The notes under the pieces are model-generated. The model searched no databases. It was given only the letters and a program-made list of their open reading frames with translations, and had not been told where the DNA came from. This document shows, in pieces, positions 8,274 to 16,566 of a stretch of DNA of 64,000 nucleotides; position 1 is the first letter of the stretch; each line of letters begins with the position of its first letter. The position numbers and the translations under genes were made by a program. The DNA comes from an uncultured Flavobacteriales bacterium (GTDB taxonomy: Bacteria; Bacteroidota; Bacteroidia; Flavobacteriales_E; Vicingaceae): positions 41,883 through 105,882 of the forward strand of contig CAJXMH010000009.1 of NCBI GenBank assembly GCA_913056345.1. The letters run 5' to 3'.

Positions 8274-10091
8274 ATGTGCGGAATAACTGGAGTAATTGAG
8301 AAGTTAGGTCAGAAGGTTGACAGGCAAAAGGTAAAGGAGGTTAATAGATCAATTAGCCATAGAGGGCCTGATAGCGAAGGTTATTTTTGGGGCAATAACT
8401 TTTCATTTGGCCATAGAAGACTTTCTATTATTGGTTTAGGAGAAGAGGGGCACCAACCGATGCACGATGAAGCTTCTTCAGAAAATGTACTAATATTCAA
8501 TGGAGAAATATACAACTACATAGAGCTTAAAAAAGAGCTCATTCAGAGCGGATTCTCTTTTCAAACCTCCACCGACACAGAGATTATTTTAAAGGCTTAT
8601 GCCCATTGGGGGTCCAGTTGTGTCAATCACTTTAATGGCATGTGGGCTTTTGCCTTATGGGACAAGAAGAAGAACATCATTTTTTGCAGTAGAGATAGAT
8701 TTGGGATCAAACCGTTTTATTACAGAAATGCTAAAGAAAACTTTGTCTTTGGATCTGAGATAAAGCAAATCTTACCCTACCTAGAGGATGTTGTGGCCAA
8801 TAAAAAGGTCTTAATCGATTACCTTGTAGCTGGGCTTGAAGAGCACACAGACGGTACTTTTTTTAGTGAAATAAATAAGTTAGCTGGAGGGCATAATCTG
8901 ATCTACGACCTAAATACGCATCAATTCAAGATTGAAAAGTATTATTCCATTCGGTTTAAAAACCTTCAAGATAGAGATGAAGAAAGTTCAATTAAACTAT
9001 ATAAGGAGCAATTAAATAAAGCAGTTAAGTTGCGACTAAGATCCGATGTGAAGGTTGGTAGCTGCTTAAGCGGAGGTTTAGATAGTTCATCAATCACTGC
9101 CATTGCCTCAAGCTTATATCAGTCTGAAACGGATAAGTTCAATGCCATTCATGCAATTTCTAGAGATAAAAATACGGATGAAAGCAGCTTTGCAGAAAGT
9201 GTAGCAAAGCATTGTCAAGTTAAGTTGAATAAGATCGAGCCCAGCATAAACGACTTTAAACAGAACTTAGACGAAGTAATCTACACACAAGAAGAGCCGT
9301 TTGGAAGCCCGTCTATTTTCATGCAATATTTTGTAATGAAAAAAGCCAAAGAAATAGACTGTAAAGTACTTTTAGATGGGCAAGGAGGAGATGAAACCTT
9401 ATTGGGTTATGAAAGCTATTATCCTGCTTATTTAAAAAGTTTGGCCCTTAAGGAAAAAATTAAAGAGTTTTTTAACTCAAGTAAGAACTCTAAACTAAGC
9501 TTATTAGAACTGTTAAAATACTACCTCTATTTTACCAACTATAAGCTAAGGCTTCGAAGGATTAAAAAGAAAAATAATTTCTTTAAAAAGGAGGTGCTTC
9601 AAAAATATGAGAGTACGGTCATTGAGGAGCAGAGTATCAACTATGCTAACATAGAGGATCTTCAAGTTCAAGAAATTGTAAAAACTCAATTGCCCCATTT
9701 ACTCAAATACGAGGATAAGAACTCAATGAAAAATTCAATTGAGACTAGGCTACCTTTTATTGACTTTGAGACTTTAGAATGTGCCTTATCTTTGAACAAT
9801 CGTTTTAAAATAAACCAGGGGTGGACTAAGTATTTATTGAGAAAAGCCGTTGAGCGATTATTGCCAAAATCTGTAGTATGGCGGAAGAACAAATTAGGAT
9901 TTAATGCTCCTGAAGAAAGCTGGCTTGGTGAAATTCAAAGTGAGATGGAGGAGTCCATTAAAGCTTCTAAAATTCTTAAAGAGTTGATTGATCTAAATAA
10001 ATTAAACTTCACAAAGTTGGACAAGAGAGCAAAGTGGAGATTATATAACGTATCGAAATGGGAGTCCTTGTATAATGTCAGCATCAAATAA
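8274..10091 (+). CDS. asnB: Glutamine-hydrolysing asparagine synthase family amidotransferase
   Basis: A 605-residue enzyme with two domains. The N-terminal Ntn-type glutaminase has the catalytic Cys2 (MCGITG), the SHRGPDSEG loop at about 28-36 and the FNGEIYN motif. The C-terminal synthetase has the ATP pyrophosphatase loop SGGLDSS at 266-272 and the later DGQGGDE segment. In the family it converts aspartate to asparagine. Copies inside polysaccharide loci are often thought to amidate a sugar acid, and this copy lies between a polymerase candidate and glycosyltransferases, so that role is a reasonable inference. It overlaps the next gene by 17 bases. Confidence 0.9.
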   Translation: MCGITGVIEKLGQKVDRQKVKEVNRSISHRGPDSEGYFWGNNFSFGHRRLSIIGLGEEGHQPMHDEASSENVLIFNGEIYNYIELKKELIQSGFSFQTSTDTEIILKAYAHWGSSCVNHFNGMWAFALWDKKKNIIFCSRDRFGIKPFYYRNAKENFVFGSEIKQILPYLEDVVANKKVLIDYLVAGLEEHTDGTFFSEINKLAGGHNLIYDLNTHQFKIEKYYSIRFKNLQDRDEESSIKLYKEQLNKAVKLRLRSDVKVGSCLSGGLDSSSITAIASSLYQSETDKFNAIHAISRDKNTDESSFAESVAKHCQVKLNKIEPSINDFKQNLDEVIYTQEEPFGSPSIFMQYFVMKKAKEIDCKVLLDGQGGDETLLGYESYYPAYLKSLALKEKIKEFFNSSKNSKLSLLELLKYYLYFTNYKLRLRRIKKKNNFFKKEVLQKYESTVIEEQSINYANIEDLQVQEIVKTQLPHLLKYEDKNSMKNSIETRLPFIDFETLECALSLNNRFKINQGWTKYLLRKAVERLLPKSVVWRKNKLGFNAPEESWLGEIQSEMEESIKASKILKELIDLNKLNFTKLDKRAKWRLYNVSKWESLYNVSIK

Positions 10092-11190
10092 AGTTTGTCA
10101 CCTTACCTCTGTTCATAGAGATGGGGATGTCAGGATCTTTCATAAAGAATGTACAAGTTTAGCCGAAGCTGGGTTTGAAGTTTATTTGATAGTTCCAAAC
10201 ACATCAAGTAGAATGGAGAAGGGTGTGAACATCGTTTCATTTGAGTCTAAGCCTAAGTCACGCTTAAGTAGAATGCATCACACCGTAAATAGGGTGCTTA
10301 ATGAAGCCTTAAAGGTAGATGCAGAAATTTACCACATTCATGATCCGGAACTGCTTAGAATAGTGGGCCCTTTAAAACGAAAAGGGAAAAAAGTCATTTA
10401 TGATGCACATGAAGACTTGCCCCGTCAAATTCTTGCCAAACATTGGATTCCTTTGCCTCTTAGAAAGGTAATTGCAAATTTATCTGAAAATGTAGAGAAC
10501 AGATGGGCCTCTAAATGCGATGCAATAGTAACCGCAACCCCTTTTATAGAAGAAAGGTTTAAGCAAGTAAATTCAACTACAGTTGCGGTAAACAACTTTC
10601 CAATTTTAAAAGAACTTAGTTTAGATACAAAAAGAGATGCAAGCAGCGTAGGAACAGTTTGTTATGTTGGTGGAATTACACAAACGCGCGGCATTATTGA
10701 GCTTTTGGAAAGTTTAAAGTACACTAAGGCCAGGCTCCTATTGGCGGGCGAATTTCTGGAAGAGAATCTTAAAGAAACTGCAATACAAATAGAGGGTTGG
10801 CAGAAAACCGAAGAATTGGGTTTTTTGGATAGGGAAGGAGTAAAAGGAGTATATCAAAGATCACAAATTGGCATAGTTACGCTTCACCCCATTTCAAACT
10901 ACCTTGATTCACTTCCCGTAAAAATGTTTGAGTACATGCTTGCAGGACTGCCCGTAATAGCCTCTAACTTTAAATTGTGGAAATCAATAATCGAGGAGCA
11001 TGAATGTGGTATTTGTGTTGACCCATTAAACCCAAGAGCAATAGGTGAAGCGATAGACTATTTGATCGATCATCCTGAACTTGCCACTAAAATGGGTGAA
11101 AACGGTAAAGCCTTGGCCTTAGAGAAATACAATTGGGGCTTCGAAGAACAAAAGTTACTGAGCATATATGAACAACTTCGAAAAAAATAA
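10075..11190 (+). CDS. GT4-family glycosyltransferase
   Basis: A 371-residue cytoplasmic or peripheral glycosyltransferase with a GT-B fold. The N-terminal acceptor domain opens with CHLTSVHRDGDVRIF, and the HIHDPELL segment near 94-101 is typical of GT4 enzymes of capsule loci. The C-terminal donor domain carries the pattern KMFEYMLAGLPVIASNF (about 283-299), equivalent to the E-x7-E nucleotide-sugar region. Donor and acceptor sugars are unknown. The start overlaps asnB by 17 bases, consistent with translational coupling in the polysaccharide operon. Confidence 0.88.
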   Translation: MSASNKVCHLTSVHRDGDVRIFHKECTSLAEAGFEVYLIVPNTSSRMEKGVNIVSFESKPKSRLSRMHHTVNRVLNEALKVDAEIYHIHDPELLRIVGPLKRKGKKVIYDAHEDLPRQILAKHWIPLPLRKVIANLSENVENRWASKCDAIVTATPFIEERFKQVNSTTVAVNNFPILKELSLDTKRDASSVGTVCYVGGITQTRGIIELLESLKYTKARLLLAGEFLEENLKETAIQIEGWQKTEELGFLDREGVKGVYQRSQIGIVTLHPISNYLDSLPVKMFEYMLAGLPVIASNFKLWKSIIEEHECGICVDPLNPRAIGEAIDYLIDHPELATKMGENGKALALEKYNWGFEEQKLLSIYEQLRKK

Positions 11191-11198
11191 CTAGAAAA

Positions 11199-12425
11199 TT
11201 GAAACTACTCATACATACTCAATATTTTCCCCCAGAAGTAGGTGCTCCGCAAAATCGGCTTTTTGAACTAGCCTTAAGGCTGAAAAAGTTAGGAGTTGAG
11301 GTGACGGTATTAACCGCTATGCCGAATTATCCCGCTATGGAAATTCATCCTGAGTATAAAGGTAAAAAGTACGTGTTTGAGGAGATAGAAGGTTTAAAGG
11401 TTCACCGATCGTCGATTTATGTTACCACTTCAAAGTCATTAGTGAAACGGTTATTGAATTATTTCTCTTTTGTTTGGACAAGTTATTGGGTTGGACGTTC
11501 CAAGCTTGAAAGAGAATATGACTTTTTGCTTTGTGAGTCCCCTCCGCTATTTCTCGGCATATCAGCCTTTTTGCTTTCAAAAGCTAAAAAAGCCAAATTT
11601 ATTTTTAACGTTTCTGACCTATGGCCTGAAAGTGCAGAGAAGTTGGGTTTGGTGACGAATAAGTTTTTTCTCAGAATGGCTCAATACCTAGAGGAGTTTT
11701 TATATAAGAAAGCTCAGCTTATAAGCGGACAAACCCAAGGCATAGTAAAGAATATCAAGCAGCGCTTCCCTGAAAAAGACCTTTATTGGTTACCCAATGG
11801 AGTAGACCTTTCTTACTACGATCCGGATAAAGTGACTTCTAAGTGGAGGGAGGAAAATGGATTTAATCAATCAGATAAACTGTTTTTATATGCAGGAATA
11901 ATTGGTCATGCGCAAGGGTTAGAAGTTATTTTGAAGGCGGCTAAAACCTTAAGCAGTCGAAGCGAGTGTAAATTTATTTTGTTGGGCAGTGGTCCTTGTA
12001 AAAAGGAGCTTCAAGAATTAAAAAGCAAGTGGCAATTGGACAACGTAATTTTCAAAGATGTAGTTAGTAAAAAAGAGATGCCATTTATTGTTAAGGCAGC
12101 TGATGTAGCGCTGATACCACTCAGAAAACTCGATCTATTTAAAGGAGCTATCCCCTCAAAGGTATTTGAAAACTTAGCTATGAGAACACCAATAGTTTTG
12201 GGTGTGGAAGGAGAGGCTAAAGACTTGTTTATAAAGGAAGGGAACGCAGGGGTTTTTTATGAGCCTGAGAACGCAACAGAAATGGCGGAAGCTATCGAAA
12301 AACTGCTGAATACGGATGGCTTGATCGAAGAGCTAGGAGAAAATGGGAGAAGATACGTGCACGACAACTTTAATCGTGATGCCTTGACAATGGCATTTTA
12401 TCAAAAGCTGAAATCAATAGCATGA
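11199..12425 (+). CDS. GT4-family glycosyltransferase, WbuB-like
   Basis: A 408-residue GT-B glycosyltransferase. The N-terminal block (HTQYFPPEVGAPQNRLFELA, then TAMPNYP) is the signature I associate with the WbuB-like group, some members of which transfer N-acetyl-L-fucosamine. The C-terminal donor domain contains PSKVFENLAMRTPIVLG, with the expected glutamate. The start is TTG at 11199, 8 bases after the previous stop. The alignment begins right at MKLLIHT, so no later start fits. The stop overlaps the wecB start by 4 bases (ATGA). The exact sugar cannot be read from sequence. Confidence 0.87.
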   Translation: MKLLIHTQYFPPEVGAPQNRLFELALRLKKLGVEVTVLTAMPNYPAMEIHPEYKGKKYVFEEIEGLKVHRSSIYVTTSKSLVKRLLNYFSFVWTSYWVGRSKLEREYDFLLCESPPLFLGISAFLLSKAKKAKFIFNVSDLWPESAEKLGLVTNKFFLRMAQYLEEFLYKKAQLISGQTQGIVKNIKQRFPEKDLYWLPNGVDLSYYDPDKVTSKWREENGFNQSDKLFLYAGIIGHAQGLEVILKAAKTLSSRSECKFILLGSGPCKKELQELKSKWQLDNVIFKDVVSKKEMPFIVKAADVALIPLRKLDLFKGAIPSKVFENLAMRTPIVLGVEGEAKDLFIKEGNAGVFYEPENATEMAEAIEKLLNTDGLIEELGENGRRYVHDNFNRDALTMAFYQKLKSIA

Positions 12426-13477
12426 AAGTAATAACAATAGTAGGAGCAAGGCCACAGTTCATAAAAGCAGCAGTGGTCAGTCGAGCGTTAAAAGAAAGGG
12501 GTATAGAAGAGATTATCATCCATACAGGGCAGCATTTTGATGCAAATATGTCAGAGGTCTTTTTTAAAGAGATGCAAATCCCTAAACCAACATACAATCT
12601 GGATATTCATGGTTTAAACCATGGTGCTATGACAGGTAAGATGTTGGAAAAGATAGAGGAGTATCTACAAAAGGAGAGACCTGATGTAGTTTTGGTTTAT
12701 GGTGATACCAATAGCACACTAGCCGGCGCTTTGGCAGCGCAAAAAATCCATATTCCGGTTGCTCATGTAGAGGCTGGCTTGAGAAGTTTTAATATGCAAA
12801 TGCCCGAAGAGGTTAACCGGATTTTAACTGACCGAATATCTTCCGTTTTATATGCGCCAACTATTCAAGCAAGAGAAAACCTTTTAAAGGAAGGCTACCA
12901 GAGTTTTAATATTGAAATTGAAGTGGTTGGAGATGTTATGCTTGATGCAGCTTTATTTTATGCAAAGCAAGTGAAGAAAGAAAATAAGCAAGAAGCGTTT
13001 TTTCTTTGCACTTTGCACCGTGCTGAAAATACAGACAATTTAGAGCGATTAAGCTCATTGGTCGAGGGCTTGAATGAAATTCACAAAAAAATAAAGGTGA
13101 TCCTTCCTCTTCATCCAAGAACTGCTCATGTGATCAAAAAGCATGATCTAGCCCTAGATGTTGAAACGATAGAGCCTCAAAGCTATTTTGGAATGATTGG
13201 TCTCCTTCAGTCTTGTAAAGCTGTGATTACAGATAGTGGAGGACTTCAAAAAGAGGCTTTTTTCTTTAAAAAACCTTGCATCACTATGAGAGACCAAACA
13301 GAGTGGGTTGAACTTGTAGAAAACGGCTATAATACCCTTGTTGGAGCTGATAAGAATGAGTTAGTAAAAGCGGCTATCAATAAACCTTTTGATCAACTCA
13401 ATTTTACTGACCAGCTTTATGGAAATGGTGATGCAGGAATTAAAATTGTTGATTCACTGATTCGAAAATTCTCTTGA
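12422..13477 (+). CDS. wecB: UDP-N-acetylglucosamine 2-epimerase (non-hydrolysing)
   Basis: Interconverts UDP-GlcNAc and UDP-ManNAc in the cytoplasm, supplying a ManNAc-type precursor. Family signatures are all present: GARPQFIKA near the start, TGQHFD, VYGDTNSTLAGALAA, HVEAGLRSF, MPEEVNRILTDRIS, LHRAENTD and ITDSGGLQKEA. The length of 351 residues is usual. It overlaps the upstream glycosyltransferase by 4 bases. There is no UDP-ManNAc dehydrogenase (wecC) or fucosamine pathway gene next to it, so the later fate of the sugar is not determined here. Confidence 0.94.
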   Translation: MKVITIVGARPQFIKAAVVSRALKERGIEEIIIHTGQHFDANMSEVFFKEMQIPKPTYNLDIHGLNHGAMTGKMLEKIEEYLQKERPDVVLVYGDTNSTLAGALAAQKIHIPVAHVEAGLRSFNMQMPEEVNRILTDRISSVLYAPTIQARENLLKEGYQSFNIEIEVVGDVMLDAALFYAKQVKKENKQEAFFLCTLHRAENTDNLERLSSLVEGLNEIHKKIKVILPLHPRTAHVIKKHDLALDVETIEPQSYFGMIGLLQSCKAVITDSGGLQKEAFFFKKPCITMRDQTEWVELVENGYNTLVGADKNELVKAAINKPFDQLNFTDQLYGNGDAGIKIVDSLIRKFS

Positions 13478-13488
13478 TTAAAGATTAA

Positions 13489-14706
13489 ATGATTGAGAAA
13501 TTAAAAAAGAACCATTTTTTCTACGCTGCTGCTTTTTTGCTCGCTGTTATGCCTGTAGACTTTTTAGTGGCACCGGCAATTGTGGTTCTAGTGATTTCTT
13601 GGAGCTTTCATAGCTCAATTCAGCAAAAAACCAATCACTTTAGGCAAAATCCGCTAAAAGTATTGCTACTCTCATTGCCATTTCTGGTCTACTTAGCCGG
13701 TATGCTGAACTCAGAAAATCAATCCTTTGGATGGATGGATATTGAAATTAAATTTTCCATGGTTCTCTTTCCACTCATTCTCGGCACTGCTAGAGCATTC
13801 ACTGTGCAAGAAAAAAGACAGTTATTGCGCTACTTTATTTATTCCATGACAATTTGTGGTTTGATAAGCGCTGCGTATGGCTTTAACAAATACGGATCTA
13901 TACCTACATACACTCGGTTTAACCTTCTTTTACATCCAGGATATATGGCGATGTATGCAAACTTTGCTTTGATAGCCATATTGAACCAATTTAACCAAAC
14001 AAAAGGCCTTCATAAGACATTCCTGACGATCGCTTTTGTCCTTTTAAGTGCAACGGTCTGCCTAACGCTAAGTAAGCTTGGGTTAATTTTTTGGGGTATC
14101 CTTATTTTGTTTGTCGTGATCTACAATGTCTTTATTGTAAAAAGCAAGTTCTTGGTCATGGTCGCTATAGCGATATTAGCAACTTTAATGATCTTTTCTG
14201 CCTACAAGTTTCTTCCACAACTTAGCCAGCGTTTTTATTGGGCTAACCAAGCACTTGAAGGTGAAAACAAGGTTGATATCTCGACCACAGAAAGCACACA
14301 AGTTCGAATACTAATATGGGGAGAAAGCTGGGATTTGCTCAAAGAAAACCTATGGTTTGGTACTGGGACCGGTGACATTAAGGATGAGCTACTTCTTAAA
14401 TATGAGAAAGCCGGCATGACAGGAGCTTTAGAAAAAAGACTAAATGTTCACAATCAATTCTTACAAGTTCTCACTGCCTTGGGCCTAATTGGCTTTTCTT
14501 TCTTCATGATCGGCTTCTTGTACCCCCTTTTTCTCGCCTTGCGATCCAAGCAGTATCTTTATTTGTTCTTTATGATTTTGATCGCGACCAACTTTTTCGT
14601 TGAGTCTATGCTTGAAAAACAAGATGGAGTCGTTTTTTATGCTTTTTTGAATAGTTTTCTATTTTTTAGCAGTAAATCAGGAAAAGAAAACAGACTTAAC
14701 TCATAA
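13489..14706 (+). CDS. O-antigen ligase/polymerase family membrane protein (Wzy_C type)
   Basis: A 405-residue membrane protein with about 10-11 helices. The large extracytoplasmic loop contains LIWGESWDLLKENLWFGTG and later LNVHNQFLQVLTALGLIG, the pattern of the Wzy_C/WaaL family in which the His of HNQFL is functionally important. Members either ligate O-antigen to lipid A-core or polymerise repeat units. With another polymerase candidate at 7067-8266, this one could be the ligase or a second polymerase. Its last 11 bases overlap the convergent sugar-transferase gene. No terminator is visible between the two. Confidence 0.84.
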   Translation: MIEKLKKNHFFYAAAFLLAVMPVDFLVAPAIVVLVISWSFHSSIQQKTNHFRQNPLKVLLLSLPFLVYLAGMLNSENQSFGWMDIEIKFSMVLFPLILGTARAFTVQEKRQLLRYFIYSMTICGLISAAYGFNKYGSIPTYTRFNLLLHPGYMAMYANFALIAILNQFNQTKGLHKTFLTIAFVLLSATVCLTLSKLGLIFWGILILFVVIYNVFIVKSKFLVMVAIAILATLMIFSAYKFLPQLSQRFYWANQALEGENKVDISTTESTQVRILIWGESWDLLKENLWFGTGTGDIKDELLLKYEKAGMTGALEKRLNVHNQFLQVLTALGLIGFSFFMIGFLYPLFLALRSKQYLYLFFMILIATNFFVESMLEKQDGVVFYAFLNSFLFFSSKSGKENRLNS

Positions 14707-15286
14707 TCTTTGAGATGGTTTTGAATATGATTCTAAGATCATAAGCTAGGCTCTGTTTCTCAATATACTCAAGATTTAATTCGAGTTTCGCCGGCATTAT
14801 TTCTTCTATGTAAGTTTTTTCAGGATTTTTAGCTTTTCCTAAAAGTTCGTTTTCATTCAGGTAGTTAAGAGAGGCAAGGTCGGTTAAGCCAGGTTTAACC
14901 TGAAGAACTTGCTGTTGTTTTTTGGTGTATAGATCCACGTATTTTTTTACTTCAGGCCGAGGGCCAACCACGCTCATATCATTGAGCATGATGTTGATTA
15001 ATTGAGGGAGTTCATCTAATTTGTATTTTCTCAAGTAGTAGCCAACACGAGTAACCCTAGGGTCTCTCCCGCCAACGGTAATTAGTCCTAATTGGTCAGC
15101 ATTTACGCTCATCGTTCTAAACTTCCACAACAAGAAAGGCTTTCCATTTTTACCTATTCTTTCTTGTTTATAGAACACCCCACCTTTTGAGTCGGCGATG
15201 ATCAATAAAGCGATTAGCAGTGTAATGGGAAGTAGTAAAAGGAAAACAGTAAGAGAAGAAAGCAGATCAAAAATCCTCTTTAACAT
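14696..15286 (-). CDS. Initiating sugar-phosphate transferase (PglC/WcaJ family)
   Basis: A 196-residue monotopic phosphoglycosyl transferase that transfers a sugar 1-phosphate from a UDP-sugar to undecaprenyl phosphate, starting repeat-unit assembly at the inner membrane. The N-terminal hydrophobic hairpin (residues about 8-28) is followed by YKQERIGKNGKPF, the WKFRTM motif, KLDELPQLINI with the catalytic Asp-Glu pair, and MSVVGPRPE. The short single-domain form is like PglC. An upstream ATG at 15328 would add 14 unrelated residues. The ATG at 15284-15286 overlaps the upstream stop by one base (TAATG), which supports it. Confidence 0.91.
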   Translation of the reverse strand: MLKRIFDLLSSLTVFLLLLPITLLIALLIIADSKGGVFYKQERIGKNGKPFLLWKFRTMSVNADQLGLITVGGRDPRVTRVGYYLRKYKLDELPQLINIMLNDMSVVGPRPEVKKYVDLYTKKQQQVLQVKPGLTDLASLNYLNENELLGKAKNPEKTYIEEIMPAKLELNLEYIEKQSLAYDLRIIFKTISKIMS

Positions 15287-16497
15287 TATTCGATGATCTT
15301 TTTCACTGCATTTTTCACTGCCATGCAAACCGTTTCAACCTGATCGTCTGTTAAGTCATAATAAACAGGTAAGGTGATTTCTCTGCTATAATTATTAAAA
15401 GCTACCGGATAGTTCTCCATTTTGTAGCCCATATTTTTATATTGCGTAAGCAGTGGAAGTGGACGGTAATGAACATTAACTGAAACTTCTTGATCGAAGA
15501 TTTCTTGTATAATTTGGTCTCTTTGGGCTTCTGTTATGCCTTTTATTCTAAGTAAATAAAGGTGATAAGAGCTTTCTCTATCTTCTTTTTTGTAAGTGGG
15601 TAATTGAGCCCAAGCTTCATTTTCAAAAGCTTTTGTGTATTGATCAAAAATCTCTTTTCTTCTAGGTATGGTTTCGCTATCGTAGCGCTTTAGCTCAACT
15701 AATCCTAAAGAAGCTAAAATGTCTGTCATGTTTCCCTTATAACCGGCCTCAACTACATCGTATTTCCAAGCCCCTTTGCCTGTTTTGGCTAAGGCGTCCT
15801 TGCTTTGACCGTGCAAAGACTTTATGTTGAGCGACTGATAAATTGAATCATGTTCAAAAGGCTCGGGAAAGTTCATAGCAATTGCTCCACCTTCACCTGT
15901 GGTTAAGTTTTTCACAGCATGAAAAGAAAAAACGCTAACATCTGCCTGAGTCCCACTTTTAAGACCATTGTAAAGCGCCCCGAGACTGTGAGCAGCATCT
16001 GTCATTAACAAAGGGCGTCCAAGTTTTGTCTGGTTTTCGCCCTCAGGCTTGAATAAATCCTTTACTTCTTTGCTTTTTATAAACTTCTTGATAGCGTCGT
16101 AGTCACATGGATAACCTCCAATGTCAACGGGAATAATGGCCTTGGTTCTGGAATTGACTTTTTTCTTTACTTCTTCTAGGTTTATGCTGAAATCATCTAA
16201 GCAGTCGACCATTACAGGCTTAGCTCCGCAGTGTACCACCACATTTGCTGTTGAACAATATGTGTATGCAGGCAAGATTACCTCATCTCCTTCTTTTACA
16301 TCAAACCAACGAAGGATCATTTCCATACCGAAAGTAGCAGAGTTAACACATAGCGTTTTGGGCACAGCGCAATAGGCTGACAGGTCTTTCTCAAGCTGTT
16401 TCGTTTTCGGTCCTGTGGTAATCCATCCTGACTTTAGAGTGTCAACTACCTCGTCAATAATTTCCTGATAGATTTTGGGTGGGGAAAATGGAATCAT
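15286..16497 (-). CDS. DegT/DnrJ/EryC1/StrS sugar aminotransferase
   Basis: A PLP-dependent aminotransferase of 403 residues that aminates a keto-sugar nucleotide. The PLP lysine is K196 in SFHAVKNLTTGEGGA; the cofactor-contacting DAAHSLG is at 167-173; the N-terminal GWITTGPKTKQLE is typical. It lies between the 4,6-dehydratase and the initiating transferase, the same order of activities as PglF-PglE-PglC in bacillosamine synthesis, so its likely substrate is the 4-keto product of the dehydratase. An N-acetyltransferase of the PglD type is not seen in the window. It is coupled to the downstream gene by TAATG. Confidence 0.9.
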   Translation of the reverse strand: MIPFSPPKIYQEIIDEVVDTLKSGWITTGPKTKQLEKDLSAYCAVPKTLCVNSATFGMEMILRWFDVKEGDEVILPAYTYCSTANVVVHCGAKPVMVDCLDDFSINLEEVKKKVNSRTKAIIPVDIGGYPCDYDAIKKFIKSKEVKDLFKPEGENQTKLGRPLLMTDAAHSLGALYNGLKSGTQADVSVFSFHAVKNLTTGEGGAIAMNFPEPFEHDSIYQSLNIKSLHGQSKDALAKTGKGAWKYDVVEAGYKGNMTDILASLGLVELKRYDSETIPRRKEIFDQYTKAFENEAWAQLPTYKKEDRESSYHLYLLRIKGITEAQRDQIIQEIFDQEVSVNVHYRPLPLLTQYKNMGYKMENYPVAFNNYSREITLPVYYDLTDDQVETVCMAVKNAVKKIIE

Positions 16498-16539
16498 AAT
16501 AAATTTTTCAGCAGCGGAATTATCACATTAAATTGGTTC

Positions 16540-16566
16540 AAAAACCACCATTAAACCGTGGTTTTT
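16540..16566 (-). terminator. Hairpin with T-run overlapping the end of the dehydratase gene
   Basis: A perfect 9-base inverted repeat (AAAAACCAC and GTGGTTTTT) with a 9-base loop. Read on the minus strand it forms a short G/C-containing stem followed by T residues. The stop codon TAA (16551-16553) of the dehydratase gene lies within the loop. The stem is short, so termination may be partial, allowing read-through into the aminotransferase gene. Confidence 0.5.

Noticed and set aside
8274..10091. Housekeeping asparagine biosynthesis gene
   Set aside because: The motifs fit, but its place inside an overlapping polysaccharide operon makes a sugar-amidating role at least as likely; the enzyme family call is kept and the pathway left open.
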